Shown piece after piece: positions 8,128 through 14,572 of a stretch of 27,292 nucleotides of DNA. The position numbers and the translations under genes are program-made. Positions within the stretch are counted from its first letter, which is position 1. Each line of letters opens with the position of its first letter. The DNA is taken from positions 1 through 27,292 of the forward strand of contig CAVAPG010000008.1 of NCBI GenBank assembly GCA_963590435.1, read 5' to 3'. Source of the stretch: F23-B02 sp963590435. Its GTDB lineage: Bacteria > Bacillota > Clostridia > Oscillospirales > Oscillospiraceae. The notes under the pieces are model-generated. The model made no database searches and was not told where the DNA came from. It saw only the letters and a list, made by a program, of their open reading frames with translations.

Positions 8128-8805
8128 GTGAAACAAGTAAGAAAAATAATAGCATTACTAATTGCGGTTTGTTTAGTTGTTGGGTGCAGTAGTCAGGCAT
8201 TTGCAGCAAGCGGTACTACTGAGATCTTCTATTTTAACTATCAAGGTTCGGTAGGCGAAGGTGGTACGGCGCAAATTAAGTCCAGCTTAAATAGCCTTGG
8301 ATATACAACGAATCGCTATGTCAATGTACATGCCTATTATGTTAGACGCACAATGAACGAAGATAAAGTCTTTGCAATTGTTTCCCATGGTGCACCTGGT
8401 AGAGTAGTATGTAAAGATGGAAGTACCACGATGTCAGCAAATGCTGTAAACAGCGACAACAACAATTATTCATTGGCCGCATGGTTTAATAGTGGCGCAT
8501 TGAGCGGGATGAAGTTGGCATATTATGGAGCTTGCCAAACAGCTAGGACTAGTGCAACTTATGGAAACCTTTTAACATACACTACTGGGACACTTGGAGC
8601 AAGCTGTGCGTTGGGATTCTATGATTCGGTTTCATCTGCTAAGGCAACTTACTATGAGGGAAAGCTGTTCCAATATCTTGCTAGTGGTTATACCGTTGCT
8701 AGAGCAAATTATATGGCTCAAGTCGCAACCTATAATGCTTATGGTTCTTATGGTGCTGTTGATAGTGCCCAAATTACCGGAAACAGCAACACTCGCATCA
8801 ACTAA
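8128..8805 (+). CDS. Secreted putative clan CD (caspase/CHAT-like) cysteine peptidase
   Basis: I do not recognise a named family. The GTG at 8128 is chosen because GGGAGG (8116-8121) precedes it and the protein then begins with a basic, hydrophobic signal (residues 1-27, ending SSQAFAA). An ATG at 8032 would add 32 non-signal residues. A lipobox-like VVGC at residue 20 makes a lipoprotein possible. The mature part of about 198 residues shows the clan CD layout: a strand (TEIFYFNY), a helix, hydrophobic VFAIVSHG with His87-Gly88, then LAYYGACQTA with Cys136. The last block, from GASCALGFYDSV to LFQYLASGYTVARANYMA, resembles the end of CHAT domains. The His-Gly and Ala-Cys-Gln-Thr blocks predict a catalytic dyad. 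Substrate unknown. Codons are AT-rich, suggesting transfer. A PepSY-like gene follows 46 bp later. Confidence 0.6.
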   Translation: MKQVRKIIALLIAVCLVVGCSSQAFAASGTTEIFYFNYQGSVGEGGTAQIKSSLNSLGYTTNRYVNVHAYYVRRTMNEDKVFAIVSHGAPGRVVCKDGSTTMSANAVNSDNNNYSLAAWFNSGALSGMKLAYYGACQTARTSATYGNLLTYTTGTLGASCALGFYDSVSSAKATYYEGKLFQYLASGYTVARANYMAQVATYNAYGSYGAVDSAQITGNSNTRIN

Positions 8806-8851
8806 ATTATGTTAAATTGACTATCGTTTTATTTAAAAGGAGGACATCATT

Positions 8852-9793
8852 ATGAAACGAAGTAGCCGTACATTGCTGGCAGTGCTTATAGTTGCGGTAC
8901 TTGTGGGTATCTCTTCTGTCGCAATAGCTGCAATACATGGAACCGATTCAATCAGCAAGGAAAGCAAAGCTCTGGCATTTGTAAACGACAGCCTGTCAAA
9001 GGCTGTCAATGATAGCGGTCAAGCAACCCTTCTCAGTGATAATGCCGCTTATGAAAATATGCTCCAAACTGATTTAATATCAGCAAAAACAGACGACTAT
9101 GTATATTTGTTCGACAAAGGCTCTGGCGAGCTGAAGACAATAATGCTGGTTGGTAATAAGACTGGTAATACTGCTCGGCTAAGCTCGGAGAATGCGGCAA
9201 TAGCGGCAGCCAGAGCGGTGGTCAAGTCGGCATTGCCTACCGTCAGCACAGAAAGCTTCGACGTGAAGTGCAGGACAACAGAACAACGTTACTCGATAGA
9301 GTTTTTGGAAAAGCTGACCGATGATATGTATGGCGGTCATAAAATATCCGTGGTTTTTGATAAGAGCGGAACTCTGGAAACCTTGGTATGCGTGAACAAT
9401 GTTGCCGGCGCATGGAAAACAAATTCGAGCAAGGCAATAAGCTGTGAAAAGGCAATAGAGCTTGCATATGCAGCAATCAATTCTTGGGACAACGGAAGCT
9501 CAAGTAGTTCGGCAACCGCAGATTCCGAAACGAAAACAGGAACGGATGTAATCGTGTCTGATTCAGGAGCAACCAGTACCGACAATGCAATAGCTGCTGC
9601 AAACAGTACTAAAGCAAGTATTGAAAGAAAGAGCAGTCATAGTATCATCGCCTACAAGGAAGCCAAGGATGACGGCATACTCTGGCAGGTGGATATCGCA
9701 AATGTCGATATCGGAAACGGCTGGACAGCCACCTATTTCGTCACCCTCAACGCCCTCACCGGCGAGGTGGTCTCCGTCGATATGACCCGCTGA
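8852..9793 (+). CDS. Exported PepSY-like domain protein
   Basis: A good AGGAGG site precedes the ATG. Residues 1-27 form a signal peptide (MKRSSRTLLAVLIVAVLVG, cleaved near AIA-A), and there is no other membrane segment. The mature protein has up to three repeats of a helix-then-strands unit ending in an Asp/Gly turn: LFDKGSGELKTI (about 86-97), VVFDKSGTLETLVC (167-180) and VTLNALTGEVVSVD (297-310). Before these lie helices such as NAAIAAARAVVKSAL and EKAIELAYAAINSW. This pattern fits PepSY domains, found in propeptides and inhibitors of secreted peptidases. A Ser/Thr/Asp-rich linker (about 211-260) interrupts the last unit. Its place after the putative peptidase suggests an inhibitor, chaperone or partner; this is inference. 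It is probably co-transcribed, as no promoter is seen in the 46-bp gap. The last 100 bp are clearly GC-richer than the rest. Confidence 0.65.
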   Translation: MKRSSRTLLAVLIVAVLVGISSVAIAAIHGTDSISKESKALAFVNDSLSKAVNDSGQATLLSDNAAYENMLQTDLISAKTDDYVYLFDKGSGELKTIMLVGNKTGNTARLSSENAAIAAARAVVKSALPTVSTESFDVKCRTTEQRYSIEFLEKLTDDMYGGHKISVVFDKSGTLETLVCVNNVAGAWKTNSSKAISCEKAIELAYAAINSWDNGSSSSSATADSETKTGTDVIVSDSGATSTDNAIAAANSTKASIERKSSHSIIAYKEAKDDGILWQVDIANVDIGNGWTATYFVTLNALTGEVVSVDMTR

Positions 9794-9907
9794 TTTTTCA
9801 GAGGCGCATTGACGCACCTACGGATACGCTCATTGCAGTATCCCGACCGGAGACACCGCAATAAACCGCAGCGTTTCGCGTCCCGTGAGATCATGCAGTA
9901 TCAACGA

Positions 9908-9941
9908 AAAAACAGAGTGCGGAGAAACGCACTCTGTTTTT
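9908..9941. terminator. Bidirectional terminator between convergent operons
   Basis: AAAAACAGAGTGCG (9908-9921) pairs perfectly with CGCACTCTGTTTTT (9928-9941) around the loop GAGAAA. The T-rich arm on each strand allows it to end both the PepSY-gene transcript (plus) and the phosphatase operon (minus). The rest of 9794-9954 shows no gene. Confidence 0.88.
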
Positions 9942-9954
9942 ATGTTCTGAACCC

Positions 9955-12102
9955 TCAGTCGAGGTCAAAACCCAATGTAAGCTTATTGCGCCCGTCGGCA
10001 AATTCGTATTCCATGGACGTGGTGATGTTTTTCACCATGTGCAGTCCGAGGCCGCCTATCTTGCGCTCCTCGGCCGAGAGAGTGATATCGGGCGTTTCCG
10101 CATTGAGCGGATTGTACGGCCTTCCGTTGTCGATAAAATCGAGGAAGAGCGTGTCGCCCTCGCGGCGAAGCTTCAGCGATGCCTTTTCAGCTCCGCTGTG
10201 ACGGACAATGTTCGACCATATCTCATCTGCCGCGATCTGCATGCGGTTTATCGTCTTCTTCGGAACCTTTGCTGTCTTCAGCCTGTTGTCGAGGAACATC
10301 TGGACTATGCAGTATGTATCCTGCGTCGGATTGGTGGTCATGGTGTCGGAGCCGACAAGAGCATTTACGCGCAGACACAGCATTGTTATATCGTCTGCCT
10401 GCGGAGCATCGCCGGCAAAATCATCGACATCCTGCTTTATCATTTTGCAAATCTCTTCGGGATGCATGCCGGATATGGTCTGCATGCGCTCTTTCAGCCG
10501 TCTTTCGCCGTACAGCCTGTGCTCAGTATCCGCCGCTTCTGTAACGCCATCGGTGTAAAGGAATATCTCATCCCCGGAATTGAGCTGAATTTCGCGTGTT
10601 TTGTAGACCGTCGAATCCAGACCGGCGAGAACGAAATTCGGCTTTGTGCGAAGATATTCCGGCTCTCCGTTGCGCCGGCAGAGCAGGGGAGGATTGTGCC
10701 CGGCATTGACAAAGCTGAGCTTTCCGTTGTGCAGATCGAGAATTCCAATCCATGCGGTTATGAACATGCCCGCATCGTTTGCCGCGCACAGCTTTTCGTT
10801 TGCATCTGCAAATATCTCGTCTGCCGACTTTCCGCTTTCGGCAAGACCCTTGATAAGTGTTTTGGCAGTCATCATGAACATGGCCGCAGGCACACCCTTG
10901 CCGGAGACATCCGCAATCAATATGACAAGCGTGTATTTGTTGAGCATATAGAAGTCATAGAAATCGCCGCCGACCTCGGTTGCCGCATCCATGGAGGCAT
11001 AAAGATCGAAATCGGGCCGCTCCGGATACGGAGGGAACACTGACGGCAGGGAGGAATGCTGAATCTGACGGGCAAATTCAAGCTCGCGGTCCATGCGCGC
11101 CTCGGCGTCTTTTATATAATGCTTAAGCGCCGACACAGTGGCGTTCACATCGTCGGAAAGATCGGAAAATTCCCTGTATGCGCGGACATCTATGACGGTA
11201 TCGAGATTGCCGTTAGTGATTGAATTGAGCCCCTCGTTGACGCGCTGAAGATTTAATACGACCTTCTTTTTCAGCATCTGATAGACGAGGATAAACAGCG
11301 CCGTGAAAATGAGTATCTCTGTAAAAGCGACAAGATACAGCGTCACCTGACGGTAAAGCTCCGCGTCATCCGTGGTTATTCTGTAGACTATCTGCTGGGT
11401 AAAAATGCTGGACGCGAAAAACGCAAAAACAACGCAGACCAGAAGCCAGAAGCCGAAGTCATAGCTTATTCTCTTTGCTTTAAGGTCAACTTTTTCTCTT
11501 TTTCCAATCAGATTGCTGACGAGAGCCGCCAGACCTACGGCAATACTGCTGCATATTATCATTCCGAGCGCACAGCGCTGAACAAAGCCGAAGGCGCGAG
11601 CAACATCACTCAGATTCGTCGCCAGAACAAGCAGCATGTGCAGAACTTCCATTGTTGCACCGATGCCGAGGGCAGGCAGTGCGGAAGGCCTTTTGTTTTC
11701 AAACAGCTGGCGGCGCATCATATCGCTGAAAATGCCGGCAAGAAGCGTTGACAGTGAGCATGCCACACGCGTCATCATGCCGCCGCCCCAGTAGACATAG
11801 AACCAGCGGTACACGCCGCCGATAAGACCGGCGATAAAACCTGCCGGAGCACCGAAGATTAGTCCGGCGCACAGCGGAGCTGCGTCACGCACATTCATAA
11901 TCGCGCCGTTATCTATATGCACTCCGAATTGCGTGGAGCCGACGGCGAGGAGGCCGAAGGTGATTCCTATCAGAAAATGCTTATGCCGCGCCCGCAGGGA
12001 CGAGAACTTCGTCTTACTGTCGAGCAGTGAAAACAGGCAGGACAGCAGCACAGGACAGAGCGTTGCCGCCGCAAGCCTGAAAAAAGTGTCATCAAGCCCC
12101 AT
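9955..12102 (-). CDS. Membrane PP2C phosphatase fused to anti-sigma-type kinase (RsbU/RsbW-like)
   Basis: A predicted switch protein that can dephosphorylate STAS antagonists and carries its own GHKL kinase domain. The 715-residue protein has an N-terminal membrane sensor of the LytS-type 5TMR fold (about 1-200, with AGFIAGLIGGVYRWF). Two more membrane segments follow (about 216-236 and 253-275), with a HAMP-like linker (about 276-330). The SpoIIE/PP2C domain (about 340-580) has the metal-binding EVGGDFYD (Asp380), ADVSGKG (Asp398), YTDGVTE (Asp518) and ADD (Asp570/571). A HATPase domain at 605-715 has ADEIWSNIVRHSG (Glu627, Asn631), DFIDNG and GGLGLHMV. All key residues are present. The start at 12102 lies 5 bp after the STAS gene stop. 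The sensed signal and the target sigma factor are not visible. Confidence 0.9.
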   Translation of the reverse strand: MGLDDTFFRLAAATLCPVLLSCLFSLLDSKTKFSSLRARHKHFLIGITFGLLAVGSTQFGVHIDNGAIMNVRDAAPLCAGLIFGAPAGFIAGLIGGVYRWFYVYWGGGMMTRVACSLSTLLAGIFSDMMRRQLFENKRPSALPALGIGATMEVLHMLLVLATNLSDVARAFGFVQRCALGMIICSSIAVGLAALVSNLIGKREKVDLKAKRISYDFGFWLLVCVVFAFFASSIFTQQIVYRITTDDAELYRQVTLYLVAFTEILIFTALFILVYQMLKKKVVLNLQRVNEGLNSITNGNLDTVIDVRAYREFSDLSDDVNATVSALKHYIKDAEARMDRELEFARQIQHSSLPSVFPPYPERPDFDLYASMDAATEVGGDFYDFYMLNKYTLVILIADVSGKGVPAAMFMMTAKTLIKGLAESGKSADEIFADANEKLCAANDAGMFITAWIGILDLHNGKLSFVNAGHNPPLLCRRNGEPEYLRTKPNFVLAGLDSTVYKTREIQLNSGDEIFLYTDGVTEAADTEHRLYGERRLKERMQTISGMHPEEICKMIKQDVDDFAGDAPQADDITMLCLRVNALVGSDTMTTNPTQDTYCIVQMFLDNRLKTAKVPKKTINRMQIAADEIWSNIVRHSGAEKASLKLRREGDTLFLDFIDNGRPYNPLNAETPDITLSAEERKIGGLGLHMVKNITTSMEYEFADGRNKLTLGFDLD

Positions 12103-12107
12103 AGTGA

Positions 12108-12410
12108 TTAATTTTCAATAGTCAGAAAATCCGAAAATCCCGTTATGTCGAATACATCCATAACAGAGCGTGGGACATTTTTGAGCTTCATTCCGCCCTT
12201 GCGCTCCATTGCCTTCTGCGCCTTTAAAACTATGCGCAGTCCGGCGGAGGATATGTATTCAAGTCCCTCGCAGTCAAACTCGAGCTTGCTCGATACGGGA
12301 ATCAGTTCATCGATAAGCGCGTCAAGCTCCGGTGCCGTCATGGTGTCAAGCCGCCCGGACAGCGCGATATACGAGGTGTCACCGATTTTCTTGTCTATAT
12401 TCAGTCCCAT
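12108..12410 (-). CDS. STAS-domain anti-sigma factor antagonist (RsbV/SpoIIAA-like)
   Basis: A small 100-residue cytoplasmic protein consisting of a single STAS domain. The block LEYISSAGLRIVLKA aligns with the SpoIIAA phosphorylation site, with Ser55 (of ISSAG) as the expected phosphoacceptor. Unphosphorylated antagonists bind an anti-sigma kinase and free its partner; the neighbouring PP2C domain would reactivate it, and the HATPase domain of the same neighbour would phosphorylate it. The ATG at 12410 has an AAAGGAG site upstream. It lies 27 bp after the STAS-kinase stop and 5 bp before the phosphatase gene, so the three genes form one operon. Identification as STAS antagonist is firm; the pathway it controls is unknown. 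Confidence 0.92.
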   Translation of the reverse strand: MGLNIDKKIGDTSYIALSGRLDTMTAPELDALIDELIPVSSKLEFDCEGLEYISSAGLRIVLKAQKAMERKGGMKLKNVPRSVMDVFDITGFSDFLTIEN

Positions 12411-12437
12411 TGAAAAAACTCCTTTTATCTGTAATCA

Positions 12438-13610
12438 TCAATCATTGCGATGTTCGTTTACAAACGGAATAATCTTCTCACGAAGAAGGCTGACGGCAAA
12501 GCTGCGCTTTTCATCCGACCAGCGCGTGCCCTTGAGAAGAGACGTGCAGCAGCGGAACCATGCCAGCGGATACAGCCATTTTGCATCTGGGTTTTTCTCC
12601 TCGGCCTCGGCAAGTGTGTCGGCGCCGAAGTATTTTTTCAGCGTCCGGCTGAGAATATACTCAACCGTTTCCTGATCCATTTTGTAAAAGCCGTTGTATC
12701 CGGTCTCGCCGTCTGCAGCGAAATGCATGGAGAATAAAATGCGCGAGATGTCAAACATCGGGATGCCTGTTGAAAACTCACCCATGTCTATAAGGCAGCA
12801 CTCGCCGTTCTGAACCATTATATTGTTTATGTTCAGATCCCCGTGAATGCAGTTTTCCCTCTCGGGGACAAGATCGAGGAACCTGTAAAGATATTCGCGC
12901 TCCTCATCCGTTACGCCGCTTATGTTCGGAATGTCAGCGCGGTTAATTTCCTTAAACGACGGCAGTTCGCCGGGTTTTGCCTCTATAGAGTGCACGGTAC
13001 GGCACACATCGGCATACATGTCGATATATTTTTCGAGATTCTCCCCGTCCTCGCGCATAAGCTCACCGAGGGTTTTGGAGTTTATAAGCTCATATATGAC
13101 GCCCGTGCGTCCGTCGGACTCGACAATATCGTATGAAATCGCCGTCGGAACACCCATAACAAATGCTTTCTTCGACAGCATTTTCTCGCGCTCTATCTCT
13201 TCCTTGCTGACTCTCGGATAGTAGAGCTTGATAATGGTCTCGTCATCGATGCGGAAAACCTCGCCGCAGGCACCCGAGCCTATCTTGACGCAGTTATCAA
13301 CACTGATCTTGCGCTTTGACTTTGTTATGTCCATAATCTCGGAAAAGCCCGTGACGTCGAAGATGTTCATGACCTCGTCGTTTACGTTTATGATGCGCAG
13401 CGGTTTTTTGCCGCAGCGTTTTTTCAGAGAAAGGAGTACACGCAGACCCGCGCTCGATATATATTCAAGCTCTGCGGCATCTATGATAACGCCTTCGGCA
13501 CTGCCGGGTTCGTTTGCCGACGCATTTTCAAATTCCTGTATATTTGCCGAGCTTATGCTGCCTGACGGACTTATGGTCGTAAAATCCTCGTGCTTTACGG
13601 AGATTTTCAT
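12438..13610 (-). CDS. STAS domain fused to an aminoglycoside-phosphotransferase-like kinase
   Basis: The N-terminal STAS domain (about 1-96) has LEYISSAGLRVLLSL with Ser53 at the phosphoacceptor place and is closely similar to the next gene's product. After a short basic linker (TKSKRKI), a kinase fold of the APH/choline-kinase type begins at about 108. It has a glycine loop GSGACGEVF (111-119), Lys128 in IIKLYY, the catalytic HGDLNINN (His256, Asp258, Asn263) and the metal-binding LIDMGE (Asp275). All residues needed for ATP phosphotransfer are present, so it is probably active. The substrate may be a protein or a small molecule. The ATG at 13610 has an AAAGGAG site and the operon promoter lies just upstream. 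The fusion is unusual and ties a kinase directly to partner switching. Confidence 0.85.
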   Translation of the reverse strand: MKISVKHEDFTTISPSGSISSANIQEFENASANEPGSAEGVIIDAAELEYISSAGLRVLLSLKKRCGKKPLRIINVNDEVMNIFDVTGFSEIMDITKSKRKISVDNCVKIGSGACGEVFRIDDETIIKLYYPRVSKEEIEREKMLSKKAFVMGVPTAISYDIVESDGRTGVIYELINSKTLGELMREDGENLEKYIDMYADVCRTVHSIEAKPGELPSFKEINRADIPNISGVTDEEREYLYRFLDLVPERENCIHGDLNINNIMVQNGECCLIDMGEFSTGIPMFDISRILFSMHFAADGETGYNGFYKMDQETVEYILSRTLKKYFGADTLAEAEEKNPDAKWLYPLAWFRCCTSLLKGTRWSDEKRSFAVSLLREKIIPFVNEHRND

Positions 13611-13649
13611 TAGTTTTGCTCCTTTATAAGCGATATGTTTATCCTAATA

Positions 13650-13679
13650 ATTCTAACCCCGACGCGGTCTGTTTGTCAA
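13650..13679 (-). promoter_or_regulatory. Sigma-70-type promoter of the partner-switching operon
   Basis: On the minus strand TTGACA (13674-13679), an 18-bp spacer and TAGAAT (13650-13655) precede the STAS-kinase gene by about 40 bp. This suggests housekeeping transcription rather than autoregulation by an alternative sigma factor. Confidence 0.7.
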
Positions 13680-13710
13680 TCTCAGATTAGAGAAAGACAC
13701 GGCTGTGCCA

Positions 13711-13766
13711 TAAAAATAAATAAAAACGCGGCACCGCCGCTTTCTGTCAAAGACATTGGCGGCGGT
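13711..13766 (-). terminator. Rho-independent terminator of the ECF S-component gene
   Basis: Read on the minus strand, GCGGC-GGT-GCCGC (13728-13740) is followed by GTTTTTATTTATTTTTA. A longer alternative stem pairs ACCGCCGC (13733-13740) with GCGGCGGT (13759-13766). Either form with the U-rich tail fits termination. Confidence 0.75.
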
Positions 13767-13789
13767 TGCAGTCATATTATGTAAAATTA

Positions 13790-14323
13790 TCAGTCTCTGC
13801 CGTTTCTGAAATAAGCTGTCCTGAGCAGAGCAGCGTACAGCACCGCACCGGCGACAACGCCGAATGCGCCCTGAATGCAGTTGGCCGGAACGCCTCCGAT
13901 CGCCGCGGTACCGTATCCGAGGATAAGCCCCTCATATGCCAGATAGCCGAGCACCATGACAAGCTCGGAAATGATGCCGGCGGTTACGGCACGCACCGGC
14001 ACGGATTTTATAAAGCGGCAGTTGAGCAGAAAACCGGCAAGGAGCGCAACGATGAATTTAATCACAAATGTTCCCGGGACATAAAGACTGTATCCGGCGA
14101 TAAGATCCGCAAGAGCCGAGCCGAGACCCGCCGCCGCGGCACCCCACCAGGGGCCGAGAATAAACGCCGAGAGCAGAACCACCGCATCGCCGGCGTGAAT
14201 GTATCCGCCTAAAGGAGTCGGAATGCGGATAACCATCGTCGCAACACAGCTCAGTGCCGCAAACAGCGCCGCAAACACTAATTTCTTCACAGTACTATCC
14301 TTCATGACTGCCTGACCTTTCAT
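13790..14323 (-). CDS. ECF transporter S-component, substrate unknown
   Basis: A small integral membrane protein that would bind a vitamin or related compound and work with the shared ECF module (not in this window). From the ATG at 14323 it has 177 residues (MKGQAVMKDSTVKKLVFAAL). An alternative ATG at 14305 gives 171 residues and has GAAAGG upstream. A longer frame to 14422 would read through the promoter and is rejected. About six hydrophobic helices are seen. VIRIPTPLGGYIHAGDAVVLLSAFILGPWWGAAAAGLGSAL contains the conserved loop and the small-residue helix that contacts the ECF-T subunit. The pattern is closest to the pantothenate/hydroxymethylpyrimidine-like S-components, but the substrate cannot be fixed. 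It is a single gene with its own promoter. Confidence 0.8.
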   Translation of the reverse strand: MKGQAVMKDSTVKKLVFAALFAALSCVATMVIRIPTPLGGYIHAGDAVVLLSAFILGPWWGAAAAGLGSALADLIAGYSLYVPGTFVIKFIVALLAGFLLNCRFIKSVPVRAVTAGIISELVMVLGYLAYEGLILGYGTAAIGGVPANCIQGAFGVVAGAVLYAALLRTAYFRNGRD

Positions 14324-14330
14324 AAAATCC

Positions 14331-14348
14331 CACCGAACTTGTCGGTTA
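14331..14348 (-). promoter_or_regulatory. Small hairpin overlapping the ribosome site of the ECF gene
   Basis: On the minus strand ACCGA-CAAGT-TCGGT lies directly next to the GGTGGG sequence that precedes the ATG at 14323. Folding would tie up part of the ribosome site. The stem is only 5 bp, so this is tentative. Confidence 0.3.
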
Positions 14349-14362
14349 TCTTCGTTAATCGA

Positions 14363-14391
14363 ACTATAATACTTTATATCAGCCTTGTCAA
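14363..14391 (-). promoter_or_regulatory. Sigma-70-type promoter of the ECF S-component gene
   Basis: TTGACA (14386-14391), a 17-bp spacer and TATAGT (14363-14368) on the minus strand predict a start near 14356 and a leader of about 33 nt. Confidence 0.8.
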
Positions 14392-14458
14392 GCCGGGCGA
14401 AAAGATGAAAAAAACGACACAATTGCCCAAACAGAGCGGGAATTAGGCCCGTATCTCT

Positions 14459-14487
14459 TGAAAAGGCGGTGCTTGTGTGATACTATG
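14459..14487 (+). promoter_or_regulatory. Sigma-70-type promoter of the ATP-grasp-moaA-MOSC operon
   Basis: TTGAAA (14459-14464), a 17-bp spacer and TACTAT (14482-14487) lie about 85 bp before the GTG start. Confidence 0.6.
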
Positions 14488-14572
14488 TTTCGGCATAATT
14501 GTTTTCAGATGAAATTAAGGCTTCGATACCGCTCATCGGAAGCGATGTCAGGTCAATACGGGAGAATGTACA

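Noticed and set aside
10039..11043. 334-residue plus-strand open frame
   Set aside because: Antisense to the PP2C/HATPase gene, which has all catalytic motifs. No ribosome site or family motif was seen.
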